A stretch of DNA of 64,000 nucleotides from positions 1,144,001-1,208,000 of the forward strand of contig NZ_AP018795.1 of NCBI RefSeq assembly GCF_003966655.1. Direction: 5' to 3'. The first letter of the stretch is position 1. The number at the start of each line of letters is the position of its first letter. The notes under the pieces were generated by a model. That model saw only the letters and a program-made list of their open reading frames with translations, searched no databases and had not been told where the DNA came from. Below are positions 36,688 through 46,005 of this stretch, piece after piece. A program made the position numbers and the translations under genes. The DNA is from Acidithiobacillus ferridurans. GTDB lineage: Bacteria; Pseudomonadota; Gammaproteobacteria; Acidithiobacillales; Acidithiobacillaceae.

Positions 36688-37571
36688 TGCATGCCATTGG
36701 TGGCCGTCTGCGCCTGGGGGAACCCATGCATCGCCACACCAGTTGGCGGGTCGGCGGGCCGGCTGACCGCTTCTATCTGCCCGGCACACTGGAAGATTTG
36801 CAGGCTTTCCTGCAGCATTTCGCCACCGCCCCCATCACCTGGCTCGGGCTGGGTAGCAATGTGCTGGTGCGGGATGGCGGCCTGCGCGGTACCGTCATTT
36901 GCCTGGCCAACACCCTGGATGCCATCACCCTCGATGCGTCCGGCCTGATCCATGCTGGCGCCGGCGCCGGCGCCGTCAAGATTGCTCATTTCGCGGCCAA
37001 AGCCGGGCTTGCGGGCGCCGAATTCCTGGCCGGCATACCCGGCACCCTGGGCGGCTGCCTGACGATGAATGCGGGGGCCAACGACGGCGACACCTGGAGC
37101 CTGGTGGAATGGGCCGAGGTCCTGCACCCCGATGGCCGAGTGCAACGCCTGTCCCGCTCCGAGTTCCAGGTGGGTTATCGCGAGGTGCAGGGTCAGGGTG
37201 CTGCCTGCTTCATCGCCGCGGGATTGCGCCTGTCGCCCGCAGACAGCGACATCGTCCTGCAGCGCCTGCGCGCCTGGCAGGAACGCCGCGCCGCCACTCA
37301 GCCCCTGGAATGGCCGAGCTGCGGTTCCGTCTTCCGCAATCCGCCCGGCGATCATGCCGCCCGGCTCATCGAGGCGGCAGAGCTCAAGGGCCTGCGTTAT
37401 GGGGACGCCGAAGTCAGCACCCAGCACGCCAATTTCATCATCAACCGCGGTGCCGCCCGCGCCGAAGAGATCGAGGCACTGGTGGCCAACGTACAACGAG
37501 AGGTCCGCAACCGCTTCGGCGTCGAACTTCAGCCAGAGATGCGGGTCATCGGGGAGGTGGCCGATGTCTGA
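36684..37571 (+). CDS. murB: UDP-N-acetylenolpyruvoylglucosamine reductase MurB
   Basis: A 295-residue FAD enzyme. HTSWRVGGPADRFYLP (FAD-binding start), LGLGSNVLVRDGGLRG, GIPGTLGGCLTMNAGANDGD, and SCGSVFRNPPGDHAARLIE (catalytic Ser region) mark MurB; the length suits the type II (shorter) form. ATG 36684 overlaps the murC stop as ATGA and has GGGAGG 7 bases upstream; a start at 36654 would lie within murC. It overlaps ddl by 8 bases. Confidence 0.95.
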   Translation: MMHAIGGRLRLGEPMHRHTSWRVGGPADRFYLPGTLEDLQAFLQHFATAPITWLGLGSNVLVRDGGLRGTVICLANTLDAITLDASGLIHAGAGAGAVKIAHFAAKAGLAGAEFLAGIPGTLGGCLTMNAGANDGDTWSLVEWAEVLHPDGRVQRLSRSEFQVGYREVQGQGAACFIAAGLRLSPADSDIVLQRLRAWQERRAATQPLEWPSCGSVFRNPPGDHAARLIEAAELKGLRYGDAEVSTQHANFIINRGAARAEEIEALVANVQREVRNRFGVELQPEMRVIGEVADV

Positions 37572-38490
37572 TTTGGCCCGCATAGCCGTACTTTATGGAG
37601 GTCCCTCCGGAGAGCGCGAAGTCTCTCTCGACAGCGGCCGCGCCGTGTTGCAAGCCTTGCAGGGGCTGGGTATGGATGCCGTCGGCGTCGACATCCAGCC
37701 GGCCATCCTCCAGCAGCAAATGGCCGAAAGCGGGGCGCAGATCGCCTTCAACGTCTGCCATGGCGCGGTAGGCGAAGACGGTCTGTTGCAGGCCTGCCTG
37801 GAAACTCTGGATATGCCCTACACCGGCAGCGGGGTCCTCGCCTCCGCGCTCGCCATGGATAAATGGCGCTGCAAGCAGCTCTGGCGAGCTGCCGGGTTAC
37901 CGGTGACCGACGGCATCCTGCTGCATCGCGGCGGCCATACGCCCGATCTCGGCGCCCGCTTCGGCTGGCCCCTGTACATCAAGCCGAACCACGGTGGCTC
38001 CAGCCTCGGGGTCAGCAAAGTCTGCGGCCCGGCGGAATTGGATGCAGCCTTACAGTGCGCCTTCGCCATCGAGGAGGAAGTCCTCTGCGAGGGTGCCGTC
38101 ATCGGTCACGAAGCCACCGTCGGCGTCCTCGATGGCCAAGCGCTGCCGCCGATCGTCATCGAAACGCCCCGGGCCTTCTATGACTACACCGCCAAGTATC
38201 TTGCCGACAATACCCGTTACCTCCTGCCCTCCGGCCTCGGCGCGCCACTGGACCAGCAGTTGCAGGCGCTTGCGCTCAGTGCCTTTGCCGAGCTCGGCTG
38301 CCGCGACTGGGGGCGGGTCGACTTCATGGTCGACGGCGATGGCCGACCCCATCTGCTGGAAGTCAACAGTGTACCCGGCATGACCAGCCACAGCCTGATT
38401 CCCATGGCCGCCAAAGCCACCGGCATAGGTTTCCCGGAATTATGCGCCGCCATACTGCGCACCGCGCAGAGGAGAGTGAAATATGGTTAG
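37564..38490 (+). CDS. ddl: D-alanine--D-alanine ligase
   Basis: A 308-residue ATP-grasp ligase. VLYGGPSGEREVSLDSG at the N-terminus, NVCHGAVGEDGLLQACLE, YIKPNHGGSSLGVSKV, and the C-terminal LLEVNSVPGMTSHSLIPMAAK metal and D-Ala site. It supplies the dipeptide used by MurF. ATG 37564 overlaps the murB end by 8 bases; the long upstream extension of the frame is a shadow of murB. It overlaps ftsQ by 8 bases. Confidence 0.96.
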   Translation: MSDLARIAVLYGGPSGEREVSLDSGRAVLQALQGLGMDAVGVDIQPAILQQQMAESGAQIAFNVCHGAVGEDGLLQACLETLDMPYTGSGVLASALAMDKWRCKQLWRAAGLPVTDGILLHRGGHTPDLGARFGWPLYIKPNHGGSSLGVSKVCGPAELDAALQCAFAIEEEVLCEGAVIGHEATVGVLDGQALPPIVIETPRAFYDYTAKYLADNTRYLLPSGLGAPLDQQLQALALSAFAELGCRDWGRVDFMVDGDGRPHLLEVNSVPGMTSHSLIPMAAKATGIGFPELCAAILRTAQRRVKYG

Positions 38491-39324
38491 CGTCATGCGC
38501 GATTACCGTCATGGGCAGCAAGCGCAACATCCTGCCGCCACCCTCAGAAAACCGCCCAGACCCACAGCCGAGGCGGCCCCGCCCAAAGTACGCCGGGCCA
38601 TTCCGTGGCGGCTTTATGGCCGCACGCTCTTTGGCGGAATCGGTATCAGCGCCCTCGCGTGGGGGGGCTGGATGGGCTGGAACTGGGTGCGTGAACCACA
38701 AGTCATGCCCATCAGCACCTTGACCATTTCCGGCATATCGGCGCGGATCCCGCTGCCCGAGGTGAACGCCGCCCTCAGACCCTACGTGGGTCAGGGTTTT
38801 CTCTGGATCCATCCGGATCAGGTGCGACGGGCAATCGACGCCCTCCCGTGGGTAGCGGATGCGGAAGTCCGCCGGGTCTGGCCCGACCGACTGCAGATCC
38901 AGATCAAATCCTACACACCCGTAGCCCGCTGGCTGTGCGGCGCGGGACAGATGGTGGATGGCCAGGGTCAGGTGTTCAGCGTCCCCCCCAGCAGATACCG
39001 GCAGGACTTCCGAACCTCGAAGGCCCGGCCGGCAGCGGTAGTGAACTGATCGCACAACTCGCCACTTTCAACGATATCGTCGCCCCGCTTGGCGTCAAGG
39101 TGACGTCCCTTCAGGAAGACCGACGCGGCGGCTGGCGCTGCATTCTCAGTAATCAGGTGCGCTTGCTGCTGGGCAGCGAAAACATCCTTCCCGCCTTAAA
39201 ACGCTGGGTGGCCATCGCCCCCCAGGTCAAGGAATACCTCGTGCCGGGGGCCACCATGGACCTGCGCTACACCAACGGCTTTGCGGTCGCCATGCCCGCG
39301 GCGGCCACCGTCAGCAGTCAGTAA
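38483..39324 (+). pseudogene. ftsQ: Cell division protein FtsQ, interrupted by a -1 frameshift in a C run
   Basis: FtsQ has a cytosolic tail, one membrane helix (about residues 48-66), a POTRA domain (ISTLTISGI...) and a beta domain. Here the first frame reads correctly through MVDGQGQVFSVPP (residue 169), then leaves the family and stops at 39049 (188 aa). The rest (LPNLEGPAGSGSELIAQL to the stop at 39324) lies in another frame. The switch falls in a run of seven C at 38983-38989; eight C would give an uninterrupted 280-residue protein (E. coli 276). Because FtsQ is normally essential and the downstream part is well kept, I think the gene is functional and that this is a base-calling error or, less likely, ribosomal or polymerase slippage. 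Confidence 0.9.
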
Positions 39325-39354
39325 CGGATCACCGATCCGAAGGAGCGAAACGAA

Positions 39355-40623
39355 ATGAAACGCAGCAATCCGGAACTCATCGTCGGTTTGGACATCGGCA
39401 CCTCCAAGGTCGCCTGCATCGTCGCCCAGTCCAGGGGCGGCCGTGAGGCAGAGATCATCGGCGTCGGTCAGCATCCCTCCCGGGGCCTCAAAAAGGGTGT
39501 GGTCGTCGACATCGAATCCACCGTTCAAGCCATCACCCGCGCTGTACAGGAAGCGGAACTGATGGCCGGCGTGCAGATTCACGGCGCCATCGTCGGTATT
39601 GCCGGCGGCCACATCCGCGGCTACAACAGCCACGGCATCGTCGCCATCAAGAACAAGGAAGTCAGCAATGAGGATGTCGGTCGGGTCATGGACGCCGCCC
39701 GTGCCATCGTCATTCCCCAGGACCAGAACGTCATCCATATCCTCCCCCAGGAATTCATGATCGACAGTCAGGAGGGGGTCCGTGAGCCCTTCGGCATGTC
39801 CGGCGTGCGCCTGGAGGCACGGGTGCACATCGTCACCGGTGCCGTCAGCGCCGCGCAAAACATCACCAAGTGCGTCGAACGCTGCGGCTTGCAGGTACAG
39901 GATCTGGTCCTCGAACAGCTCGCCTCCGCCGATGCCGTCCTCACCGCTGATGAGAAAGAACTCGGTGTCTGTCTGGTGGACATCGGCGGTGGCACCACGG
40001 ACATCGCCATCTTTCGCGATGGCGCCGTTCGCCACACCGCTGTCATCCCCATTGCCGGCGATCAGGTGACCAACGACATCGCCCTCGGCCTGCGCACCCC
40101 GCCCGTCGAAGCCGAACAGATCAAAAAGCTCTACGGCTGCGCCCTCGGTGATCTGATCGAGCAGGATGACGAAATCCCCGTCCCCAGCGTTGGCACCCGC
40201 CCGCCCCGAACGATTTCGCGGCGCATCCTCGGCGACATCATCGAGCCTCGCATCAAGGAGCTTTTCGAGCTGATCCAGGCGGAACTGCGCCGCACCGGCT
40301 ACGAAGACATGGTCGCTGCCGGAGTGGTCATTACCGGCGGCTCCAGCAAGCTGGAAGGCATGGCCGAGCTGGCCGAAGAAATCCTCCATCTGCCGGTGCG
40401 CGTCGGCGAGCCCATGCATTTACCGGGCATGGAAACCGTCGTCCGGACTCCGGGCCATGCCACGGGTGTCGGTCTGGTCATGTACGGGCTGCACAATCAA
40501 GTGGCGAGTCAGGCCGAGCCACTTCAGAACCCGGCCATCGCGGCCCGGGAAAACCATATGGATACCAGCTTCGGCGGCGTTTTTCGCAAGATGCGCTCCT
40601 GGGTACAGACGAGCTTTGGCTGA
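39355..40623 (+). CDS. ftsA: Cell division protein FtsA
   Basis: A 422-residue actin-like ATPase. VGLDIGTSKVACIV (phosphate 1), the 1C subdomain with GVVVDIESTVQAI, LVDIGGGTTDIAIF (phosphate 2), VVITGGSSKLEGM (adenosine), and a C-terminal amphipathic helix (FRKMRSWVQTSFG) that tethers FtsZ to the membrane. AAGGAG lies 9 bases before the ATG, and a 30-base gap separates it from ftsQ. Confidence 0.97.
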   Translation: MKRSNPELIVGLDIGTSKVACIVAQSRGGREAEIIGVGQHPSRGLKKGVVVDIESTVQAITRAVQEAELMAGVQIHGAIVGIAGGHIRGYNSHGIVAIKNKEVSNEDVGRVMDAARAIVIPQDQNVIHILPQEFMIDSQEGVREPFGMSGVRLEARVHIVTGAVSAAQNITKCVERCGLQVQDLVLEQLASADAVLTADEKELGVCLVDIGGGTTDIAIFRDGAVRHTAVIPIAGDQVTNDIALGLRTPPVEAEQIKKLYGCALGDLIEQDDEIPVPSVGTRPPRTISRRILGDIIEPRIKELFELIQAELRRTGYEDMVAAGVVITGGSSKLEGMAELAEEILHLPVRVGEPMHLPGMETVVRTPGHATGVGLVMYGLHNQVASQAEPLQNPAIAARENHMDTSFGGVFRKMRSWVQTSFG

Positions 40624-40681
40624 TTTCTGCTCGCAGGGCTGAGGTACACAATTTTGCAGGACTTCAAGAAGGAGAAAGACG

Positions 40682-41845
40682 ATGTTTGAACTCAATGAAT
40701 GTGAACAGGACGGCGCGGTCATCAAAGTCATCGGCGTCGGCGGCGGCGGCGGCAACGCCATCAACAACATGTGCGCGGCAGGATTGGAAGGCGTGGAGTT
40801 CATCAGCGCCAATACCGATGCCCAGGCGTTGCGCCACTCCCACGCCGGCCATACGATCCAGCTCGGCGCTCAGATCACCCGCGGCCTCGGTGCGGGCGCG
40901 GATCCCGAAGTCGGGCGCAAGGCCGCCGAGGAAGGCCGTGACGAAATCCGCGCGGCCCTGGAAAAGGCCGACATGGTCTTCATCACCACGGGCATGGGCG
41001 GCGGCACCGGCACCGGCGCCGCCCCCGTGGTGGCAGCCATTGCTCGCGACATGGGCATCCTCACCGTCGGTGTGGTCACCAGGCCCTTCAACTTTGAAGG
41101 CAAGAAGCGCCAGCAGCACGCCCTCTCCGGCATCGACGAACTCTCCCAGTATGTGGACTCGCTGGTCATCATCCCCAACGAGAAACTGTTGTCCGTCCTC
41201 GGCAAGAACATCAGCCTCAAGGACGCCTATCAGGCCGCCGACAACATCCTCCTCGGCGCCGTGCAGGGCATCTCCGAGCTGGTCACCCGCCCCGGCCTGA
41301 TGAACCTGGATTTCGCCGATGTCCGTACCGTCATGTCCGGCATGGGCCTGGCCATGATGGGTGCCGCCAGCGGCCGCGGCGAAAACCGCGCCAAGGATGC
41401 CGCCACCCGTGCCGCCTCCAGCCCGCTGCTGGACGACATCAATCTCGCGGGTGCCCGCGGCATTCTGGTCAACATCACCGCCGGCATGGACCTGACTTTG
41501 GGCGAGTTCGAAGAAGTTGGCGAACTGATCCGTGGTTATGCGGCAGATGACGCCAACGTCAAGGTCGGTACGGTGCTGGATCCGGAACTGGAAGGGGAAC
41601 TACGGGTTACGGTGGTCGCCACCGGTTTGCAACGGGAACCCGTGCGGCTGGCGGTCGAGAACATCCGGCCACGGTCGGCAGCCATCCCTGCCACGGCGGC
41701 AGACTGGCGCAACCTCGACAAGCCCACCGGCATGCGCCAGCTCGAACGTCCGACGGGTTCGAGCGTGCCCGCCCATGGCGGCAACCATACGCCGAACTAC
41801 GCGGACCTGGACATCCCCGCCTTCCTGCGCCGTCAGGCGGACTAA
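40682..41845 (+). CDS. ftsZ: Cell division GTPase FtsZ
   Basis: A 387-residue tubulin homologue. GVGGGGGNAINNM, the tubulin signature GGGTGTGAAPVVAAI (about residues 104-118), the T7 loop NLDFADVRTVM, a short linker, and the conserved C-terminal peptide DLDIPAFLRRQAD that binds FtsA and ZipA-type partners. AGAAGGAG precedes the ATG. It ends the cluster; lpxC does not follow it, and the next gene is convergent. Confidence 0.98.
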   Translation: MFELNECEQDGAVIKVIGVGGGGGNAINNMCAAGLEGVEFISANTDAQALRHSHAGHTIQLGAQITRGLGAGADPEVGRKAAEEGRDEIRAALEKADMVFITTGMGGGTGTGAAPVVAAIARDMGILTVGVVTRPFNFEGKKRQQHALSGIDELSQYVDSLVIIPNEKLLSVLGKNISLKDAYQAADNILLGAVQGISELVTRPGLMNLDFADVRTVMSGMGLAMMGAASGRGENRAKDAATRAASSPLLDDINLAGARGILVNITAGMDLTLGEFEEVGELIRGYAADDANVKVGTVLDPELEGELRVTVVATGLQREPVRLAVENIRPRSAAIPATAADWRNLDKPTGMRQLERPTGSSVPAHGGNHTPNYADLDIPAFLRRQAD

Positions 41846-41857
41846 GGGCGTAGGGCC

Positions 41858-41903
41858 GGGTCAGCGCAGGCGCTGACCCCGGGCGGCTACGTTTCCCGCC
41901 CGG
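41858..41903. terminator. Two tandem hairpins between convergent ftsZ and the diiron gene
   Basis: A perfect 10-bp inverted repeat (41858-41867 with 41870-41879) and directly after it an 8-bp one (41879-41886 with 41896-41903, loop 9). Both are GC-rich. No T-run follows on either strand, so this may be a bidirectional structure that slows polymerase or protects mRNA ends rather than a textbook terminator. Confidence 0.5.
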
Positions 41904-41965
41904 TGGGGAACCGTCTGCCCGCCATCATGCCGCTACCGTGCCCATGGCGAACCGTTACAGCGCGA

Positions 41966-42823
41966 TCAGCCCGTCACCAAGTGCCCGGAAGCATCATGGT
42001 CGGCGGCGCTCATCAACTTGCGGTAACGGCTGAGATCCTTGATGCTTTGAATGGGCGTTTCGAGCAAAGCAGAAAGATTGCGCAAAATGCCGTTGACCAC
42101 CTTGCCCTCCCAGATCGCGTCGAAATGAATCTGGGTATCCAGCCATTGCTCCAGCCAACCCGGATCCGGCAGATGACTCTGCACGCTGTCCTCGGGATAC
42201 ATCGCCTTGTTCACATGGAGATTGGTAGGATGCAATGCCTTCGCCGTCTTGGTATTGGCCATGAGTACACCGATCTTCGCAAAAGCCAGACGCGCGCTGT
42301 CCCCGAGGCGATCAATAGCGCGCCGCATATATTTCAGATAAACACCGGCGTGCCGCGCCTCGTCCTTGGATAGCACCTCGTAAATCGAACGGATCACCGG
42401 CTCGCTATGCCACTGCGCCGCGCATTTGTACCAGTGTGTCAGGCGGATTTCGCCGCAAAAATGCAGCATAAGGGTTTCCATCGCCGGCGCCGGATCAAAT
42501 TCAAAGCGCACATTGTGCAATTCCTCTTCCGTCGGCAGATATTCCGGTGCGAAGCGGCGCAGGTATTCCATAAGCACCAGGGCGTGCTTCTGCTCTTCGT
42601 AGAACCAGATGGACATGAAGGCCGAGAAATCGGAGTCGCTCCGGTTGTCGCGGAGAAACATCTCCGTCGCCGGGAGTGCCGACCACTCGGTGACCGCATT
42701 CATCTTGATCGTGCGCAACTGCTCATCGCTGACCAGGCTACGGTCAAACTGCTCCCAAGGGATATCCGTGGCCATGTTCCAGCGCGCGGCCTCCAGCGAT
42801 TTGAACAACTCAGGGTATAACAT
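41966..42823 (-). CDS. Ferritin-like diiron protein, acyl-ACP desaturase-like
   Basis: A 285-residue protein starting at ATG 42823 (MLYPELFKSLE); the longer frame upstream to 43111 is rejected as unlike any protein. Metal-ligand motifs are ordered as in the type 2 fatty acid desaturase/ferritin-like fold: TEWSALPATEMF, FYEEQKHA (EExxH), CGEIRLTHWY and SKDEARHA (DExRH). Plant acyl-ACP desaturases use EENRHG and DEKRHE at the same places. It could desaturate acyl-ACP or oxidise another substrate. No membrane segment is seen. It is divergent from an HxlR regulator and a dyad covers its promoter. Confidence 0.72.
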   Translation of the reverse strand: MLYPELFKSLEAARWNMATDIPWEQFDRSLVSDEQLRTIKMNAVTEWSALPATEMFLRDNRSDSDFSAFMSIWFYEEQKHALVLMEYLRRFAPEYLPTEEELHNVRFEFDPAPAMETLMLHFCGEIRLTHWYKCAAQWHSEPVIRSIYEVLSKDEARHAGVYLKYMRRAIDRLGDSARLAFAKIGVLMANTKTAKALHPTNLHVNKAMYPEDSVQSHLPDPGWLEQWLDTQIHFDAIWEGKVVNGILRNLSALLETPIQSIKDLSRYRKLMSAADHDASGHLVTG

Positions 42824-42949
42824 GGCGAACCAACCTCTCTCATGGCGTTCTCGATAACGGGCGCCGGGGCACCTCGGCCCCCTTCCGCACAGCAGACGAA
42901 AGTCGCGCGCCGGCCCCCCACAAAGCCTTGTGACAACACCGTGAGGCTT

Positions 42950-42980
42950 CGTAAAATATATGCTTGGCATTTTACGACAA
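42950..42980 (-). promoter_or_regulatory. Promoter of the diiron gene with an overlapping perfect 8-bp dyad
   Basis: On the minus strand TTGTCG (42980-42975), 16 bases, TATTTT (42958-42953). A perfect inverted repeat CGTAAAAT (42950-42957) and ATTTTACG (42969-42976), 11 bases apart, covers the -10 and touches the -35. A dimeric winged-helix protein bound here would block the promoter; the divergent HxlR-type gene is the natural candidate. Confidence 0.55.
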
Positions 42981-43094
42981 ATCCCGGCATCGGGCGAATG
43001 ATGGACCATGTATGCCCGGGTACGCGCCAACGGTCCTGAAGTCCGGCCCGGATGAGCACCAGATTCCTGCTCGGCAAGCACGCCTTGCGACGCC

Positions 43095-43122
43095 TTGCAT
43101 TGGTTGTTCATAACGGGATAAT
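43095..43122 (+). promoter_or_regulatory. Candidate promoter of the HxlR-type regulator
   Basis: TTGCAT (43095-43100), a 16-base spacer and GATAAT (43117-43122), about 40 bases before the regulator ATG. It faces away from the diiron gene promoter. Confidence 0.5.
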
Positions 43123-43160
43123 GTTAGTATATTTTGTAGATCCGGTACGATTGAGTAACC

Positions 43161-43538
43161 ATGAACAGCCAAACCAAACAGGAAACGACTTGCCCCATGG
43201 ATGCATTGCTCCGCTTGCTGATGGGGCCGTGGACCACATACATCCTCTGGACGCTGAGACAACGCGGTCCCACCCGTTTCGGGATGCTCAAGCGGGAAGT
43301 GCACGGCATTTCGTCACGGATGCTGACGGAGCGTTTGCGCACCCTGGAGGAGGCCGGAGTGGTATTCAGGGTGTATCGTCCCAGCATTCCTCCAGAAGTG
43401 ACTTATGGCCTGACGCCGCGCGGACTGGAACTGCGGGAAGTGCTGGATGCACTGGATACCCTGGCCCGGCGCTGGAATAGCGAAGACGCTGGCAGGAAAA
43501 GCATCCACCGGGAATCGGCCCTGCCTGTTACCAATTAG
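43161..43538 (+). CDS. HxlR-family winged-helix transcriptional regulator
   Basis: A 125-residue regulator with the HxlR start CPMDALLRLLMGPWTTYILWTLRQRGPTRFGML, the recognition region ISSRMLTERLRTLEEAGVV and the wing YGLTPRGLELREVL. The N-terminal Cys11 is the position that senses quinones, aldehydes or oxidants in members such as YodB and HypR, so redox control is possible. It is divergent from the diiron protein gene and probably controls it through the dyad at 42950-42976. Confidence 0.85.
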   Translation: MNSQTKQETTCPMDALLRLLMGPWTTYILWTLRQRGPTRFGMLKREVHGISSRMLTERLRTLEEAGVVFRVYRPSIPPEVTYGLTPRGLELREVLDALDTLARRWNSEDAGRKSIHRESALPVTN

Positions 43539-43705
43539 CGGTTACCCGCACCCGCCCCGATCATTCGCCGGGATTTCCATGCTCAATCCGTAGGCGAACC
43601 TGGGTCCATGACGTGTCGCGGCACCTGCCTGCGCTGCGGATGACCTAGATTTATCCGGCCATTTGGGGCAGACTTCGCGGATATACTTCGTGTTACGCGG
43701 GATCT

Positions 43706-44167
43706 ATGGCTGCATCCTCTCCTCATGTCCTTGTACTGCATGGCCCGAATCTGAATCTGCTGGGCAGTCGTGAGCCCGGCCATTACGGGCGGACCACCCT
43801 CTCCGAGATCGATGCCGGGATGCAGACACTCGCCCAGGGCTGGGGCTGGCGACTGCGCAGTCTGCAGAGTAACGCTGAGCATGTATTGATCGATGCGGTC
43901 CAGGAGGCCCTCCCCCTGGGCGTCACCGACATCATCATCAACCCCGCGGCATTCACCCACACCAGCGTTGCCCTGCGTGATGCCCTGGCTGCCGTCCAGA
44001 TTCCGTTTATCGAAGTACACTTATCCAATATTCATGGTCGGGAACCCTTCCGCCGTCACTCCTACTTCTCCGATCTCGCCCAGGGCGTCATCGCGGGACT
44101 GGGCGCGGATGGATACTTCCTGGCGCTGGATGCCATTCATCGGCGCATGAAACGCCATAACCCATAA
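43706..44167 (+). CDS. aroQ: 3-dehydroquinate dehydratase, type II
   Basis: A 153-residue shikimate pathway enzyme. [20 protein letters not shown] (active-site loop and Tyr), [28 protein letters not shown] and [16 protein letters not shown] are diagnostic of the dodecameric type II enzyme. It is first in a row with accB, accC and prmA. A TATACT -10-like element near 43681 is the only promoter sign. Length is typical (about 150). Confidence 0.97.
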   Translation: MAASSPHVLVLHGPNLNLLGSREPGHYGRTTLSEIDAGMQTLAQGWGWRLRSLQSNAEHVLIDAVQEALPLGVTDIIINPAAFTHTSVALRDALAAVQIPFIEVHLSNIHGREPFRRHSYFSDLAQGVIAGLGADGYFLALDAIHRRMKRHNP

Positions 44168-44186
44168 CTGACACCAAGGAAAGAGC

Positions 44187-44657
44187 ATGGATATCCAATT
44201 CATCCGTCGCCTGGCCGAACTGCTGGAAAAGAGCGCCATCGATGAAATCGAAGTGGTGGAGGGCGACAGCAAAGTCCGGATCACGCGGCACACCGCTCCC
44301 GCCCATCCGGCACCGGCCATCGCTTACGCCCAGCCCGCGCCAGCGATGCCGACTACGCCCACCATCGTGGGAACGGCGCCCTCCCCCGCGGCAGCGGTCG
44401 AAGTGCCGCCTCAGGGCTATATGATCAAATCCCCCATGGTCGGGACCTTTTATCGCGCATCCTCTCCGGAATCTGCACCCTTCGTGGAAGAAGGCAGCAT
44501 GGTGAAGGCCGGCCAGACCCTGTGCATCATCGAAGCCATGAAGCTGCTGAACGAAATTGAAGCCGACGTCTCCGGAAAAGTGATCAAGGTTCTCGCTGGC
44601 AATGGCCAGCCCGTCGAATACGGTGAACCCCTGTTCATCATCGCCCCCGGGGATTGA
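44187..44657 (+). CDS. accB: Biotin carboxyl carrier protein of acetyl-CoA carboxylase
   Basis: A 156-residue BCCP: an N-terminal segment ([18 protein letters not shown]), a Pro/Ala-rich flexible linker (about residues 35-75), and the biotinyl domain with [13 protein letters not shown], whose Lys carries biotin. [21 protein letters not shown] is the usual thumb region. Acts in fatty acid synthesis with AccC. AAGGAAAG lies before the ATG. Confidence 0.97.
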   Translation: MDIQFIRRLAELLEKSAIDEIEVVEGDSKVRITRHTAPAHPAPAIAYAQPAPAMPTTPTIVGTAPSPAAAVEVPPQGYMIKSPMVGTFYRASSPESAPFVEEGSMVKAGQTLCIIEAMKLLNEIEADVSGKVIKVLAGNGQPVEYGEPLFIIAPGD

Positions 44658-44658
44658 A

Positions 44659-46005
44659 ATGTTCGAGAAAATCCTCATCGCCAACCGCGGCGAGATCGCC
44701 CTTCGGATTCAGCGCGCCTGCCGCGAACTGGGCATTCGTACCGTAGCCGTCCACTCTGAACCAGATCGCGATCTTCTCCACGTCAAGCTGGCCGACGAAT
44801 CGGTGTGCATCGGCCCAGCGCCGAGCGATAAAAGTTATCTCAATATCCCCGCCGTGATTGCCGCCGCCGAGGTGACCGACGCCGAAGCGATTCATCCCGG
44901 CTACGGATTTCTTTCCGAAAATGCCGACTTCGCCGAACGGGTCGAAAACAGCGGGTTTACCTTCATCGGGCCGCGCGCGGAAACCATCCGCCAGATGGGT
45001 GACAAAATCGCCGCCAAGGCCGCGATGAAGAAGGCTGGCGTACCCTGTGTGCCTGGCTCCGATGGACCGCTACCCGACGATAACGAGGCCCTCAAAGCCC
45101 TCGCCCGGGAGATCGGTTATCCCGTCATTCTCAAGGCGGCCGGCGGCGGCGGCGGGCGCGGCATGCGGGTCGTACACACCGAAGCACACCTCGTCAACGC
45201 CGCGAGCCTGACCCGCGCGGAGGCCGACAAGGCTTTCGGCAACCCGACCCTCTATATGGAAAAATTTCTCGAAACGCCGCGCCACATCGAATTTCAGATA
45301 CTGTGTGACACCCAAGGTCATTGCATTCACCTTGGTGAACGAGACTGCTCGGTGCAGCGCCGTCATCAGAAAGTGATAGAAGAAGCGCCGGCTCCCGGTA
45401 TCAGCGCCGCCCAGCGAGCTGAAATCGGTGCATCGGTAGTCAAAGCCTGCCAGGATATGGGCTATCGGGGCGCCGGCACGATCGAATTTCTCTACGATCC
45501 CGGCAGCCAAACCTTCTATTTCATTGAAATGAATACACGGGTGCAGGTCGAGCACCCGGTCACGGAGATGATTACCGGCATCGACATCGTCAAAGCGCAA
45601 ATTCGCATTGCGGCGGGACTGCCTCTCGGGATTCGGCAGGAGGACGTGGTACTCAGCGGTCACGCCATCGAATGCCGCATCAATGCCGAAGACCCGGAGC
45701 GCTTCGTACCCTCACCGGGACAGATTACCGCTTGGCACCCCCCTGGCGGGCCGGGCATCCGCGTCGACAGTCATATTTATGCGGGTTATCGGGTACCGCC
45801 CTTCTATGATTCCATGATCGGTAAAATCATCGCCTTCGGGGGTGACCGCGAGGAAGCCAACATGCGCATGCGCAGCGCCCTGCGCGAGACCACCATTGAG
45901 GGCATTCAAACCAACATTCCCCTGCATCGGCGGGTACTGGAAGAGGCGCAATACGCCACGGGCGGTGTGCATATCCACTATCTGGAGGCCTTGCTCGCCC
46001 TATGA
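44659..46005 (+). CDS. accC: Biotin carboxylase subunit of acetyl-CoA carboxylase
   Basis: A 448-residue ATP-grasp enzyme starting at ATG 44659 ([20 protein letters not shown]), just after the accB stop; the reading from 44602 lies in acc[30 protein letters not shown] (ATP lid), [14 protein letters not shown] and [15 protein letters not shown] are the family signatures. It carboxylates biotin on AccB. Overlaps prmA by 4 bases. Confidence 0.98.
   Translation: MFEKILIANRGEIALRIQRACRELGIRTVAVHSEPDRDLLHVKLADESVCIGPAPSDKSYLNIPAVIAAAEVTDAEAIHPGYGFLSENADFAERVENSGFTFIGPRAETIRQMGDKIAAKAAMKKAGVPCVPGSDGPLPDDNEALKALAREIGYPVILKAAGGGGGRGMRVVHTEAHLVNAASLTRAEADKAFGNPTLYMEKFLETPRHIEFQILCDTQGHCIHLGERDCSVQRRHQKVIEEAPAPGISAAQRAEIGASVVKACQDMGYRGAGTIEFLYDPGSQTFYFIEMNTRVQVEHPVTEMITGIDIVKAQIRIAAGLPLGIRQEDVVLSGHAIECRINAEDPERFVPSPGQITAWHPPGGPGIRVDSHIYAGYRVPPFYDSMIGKIIAFGGDREEANMRMRSALRETTIEGIQTNIPLHRRVLEEAQYATGGVHIHYLEALLAL

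Larger units (their letters stand above)
42824..43160. other. 337-bp divergent control region between the diiron gene and hxlR-like gene
   Basis: No gene is seen here. It holds the minus-strand promoter and dyad near 42950-42980, the plus-strand promoter near 43095-43122 and about 125 bases of leader before the diiron gene. The last 60 bases, up to the regulator start, are AT-rich. Confidence 0.6.

Noticed and set aside
42824-43111. N-terminal extension of the diiron gene to 43111
   Set aside because: The extra 96 residues look random, cover the promoter and dyad, and ATG 42823 gives the natural family start.
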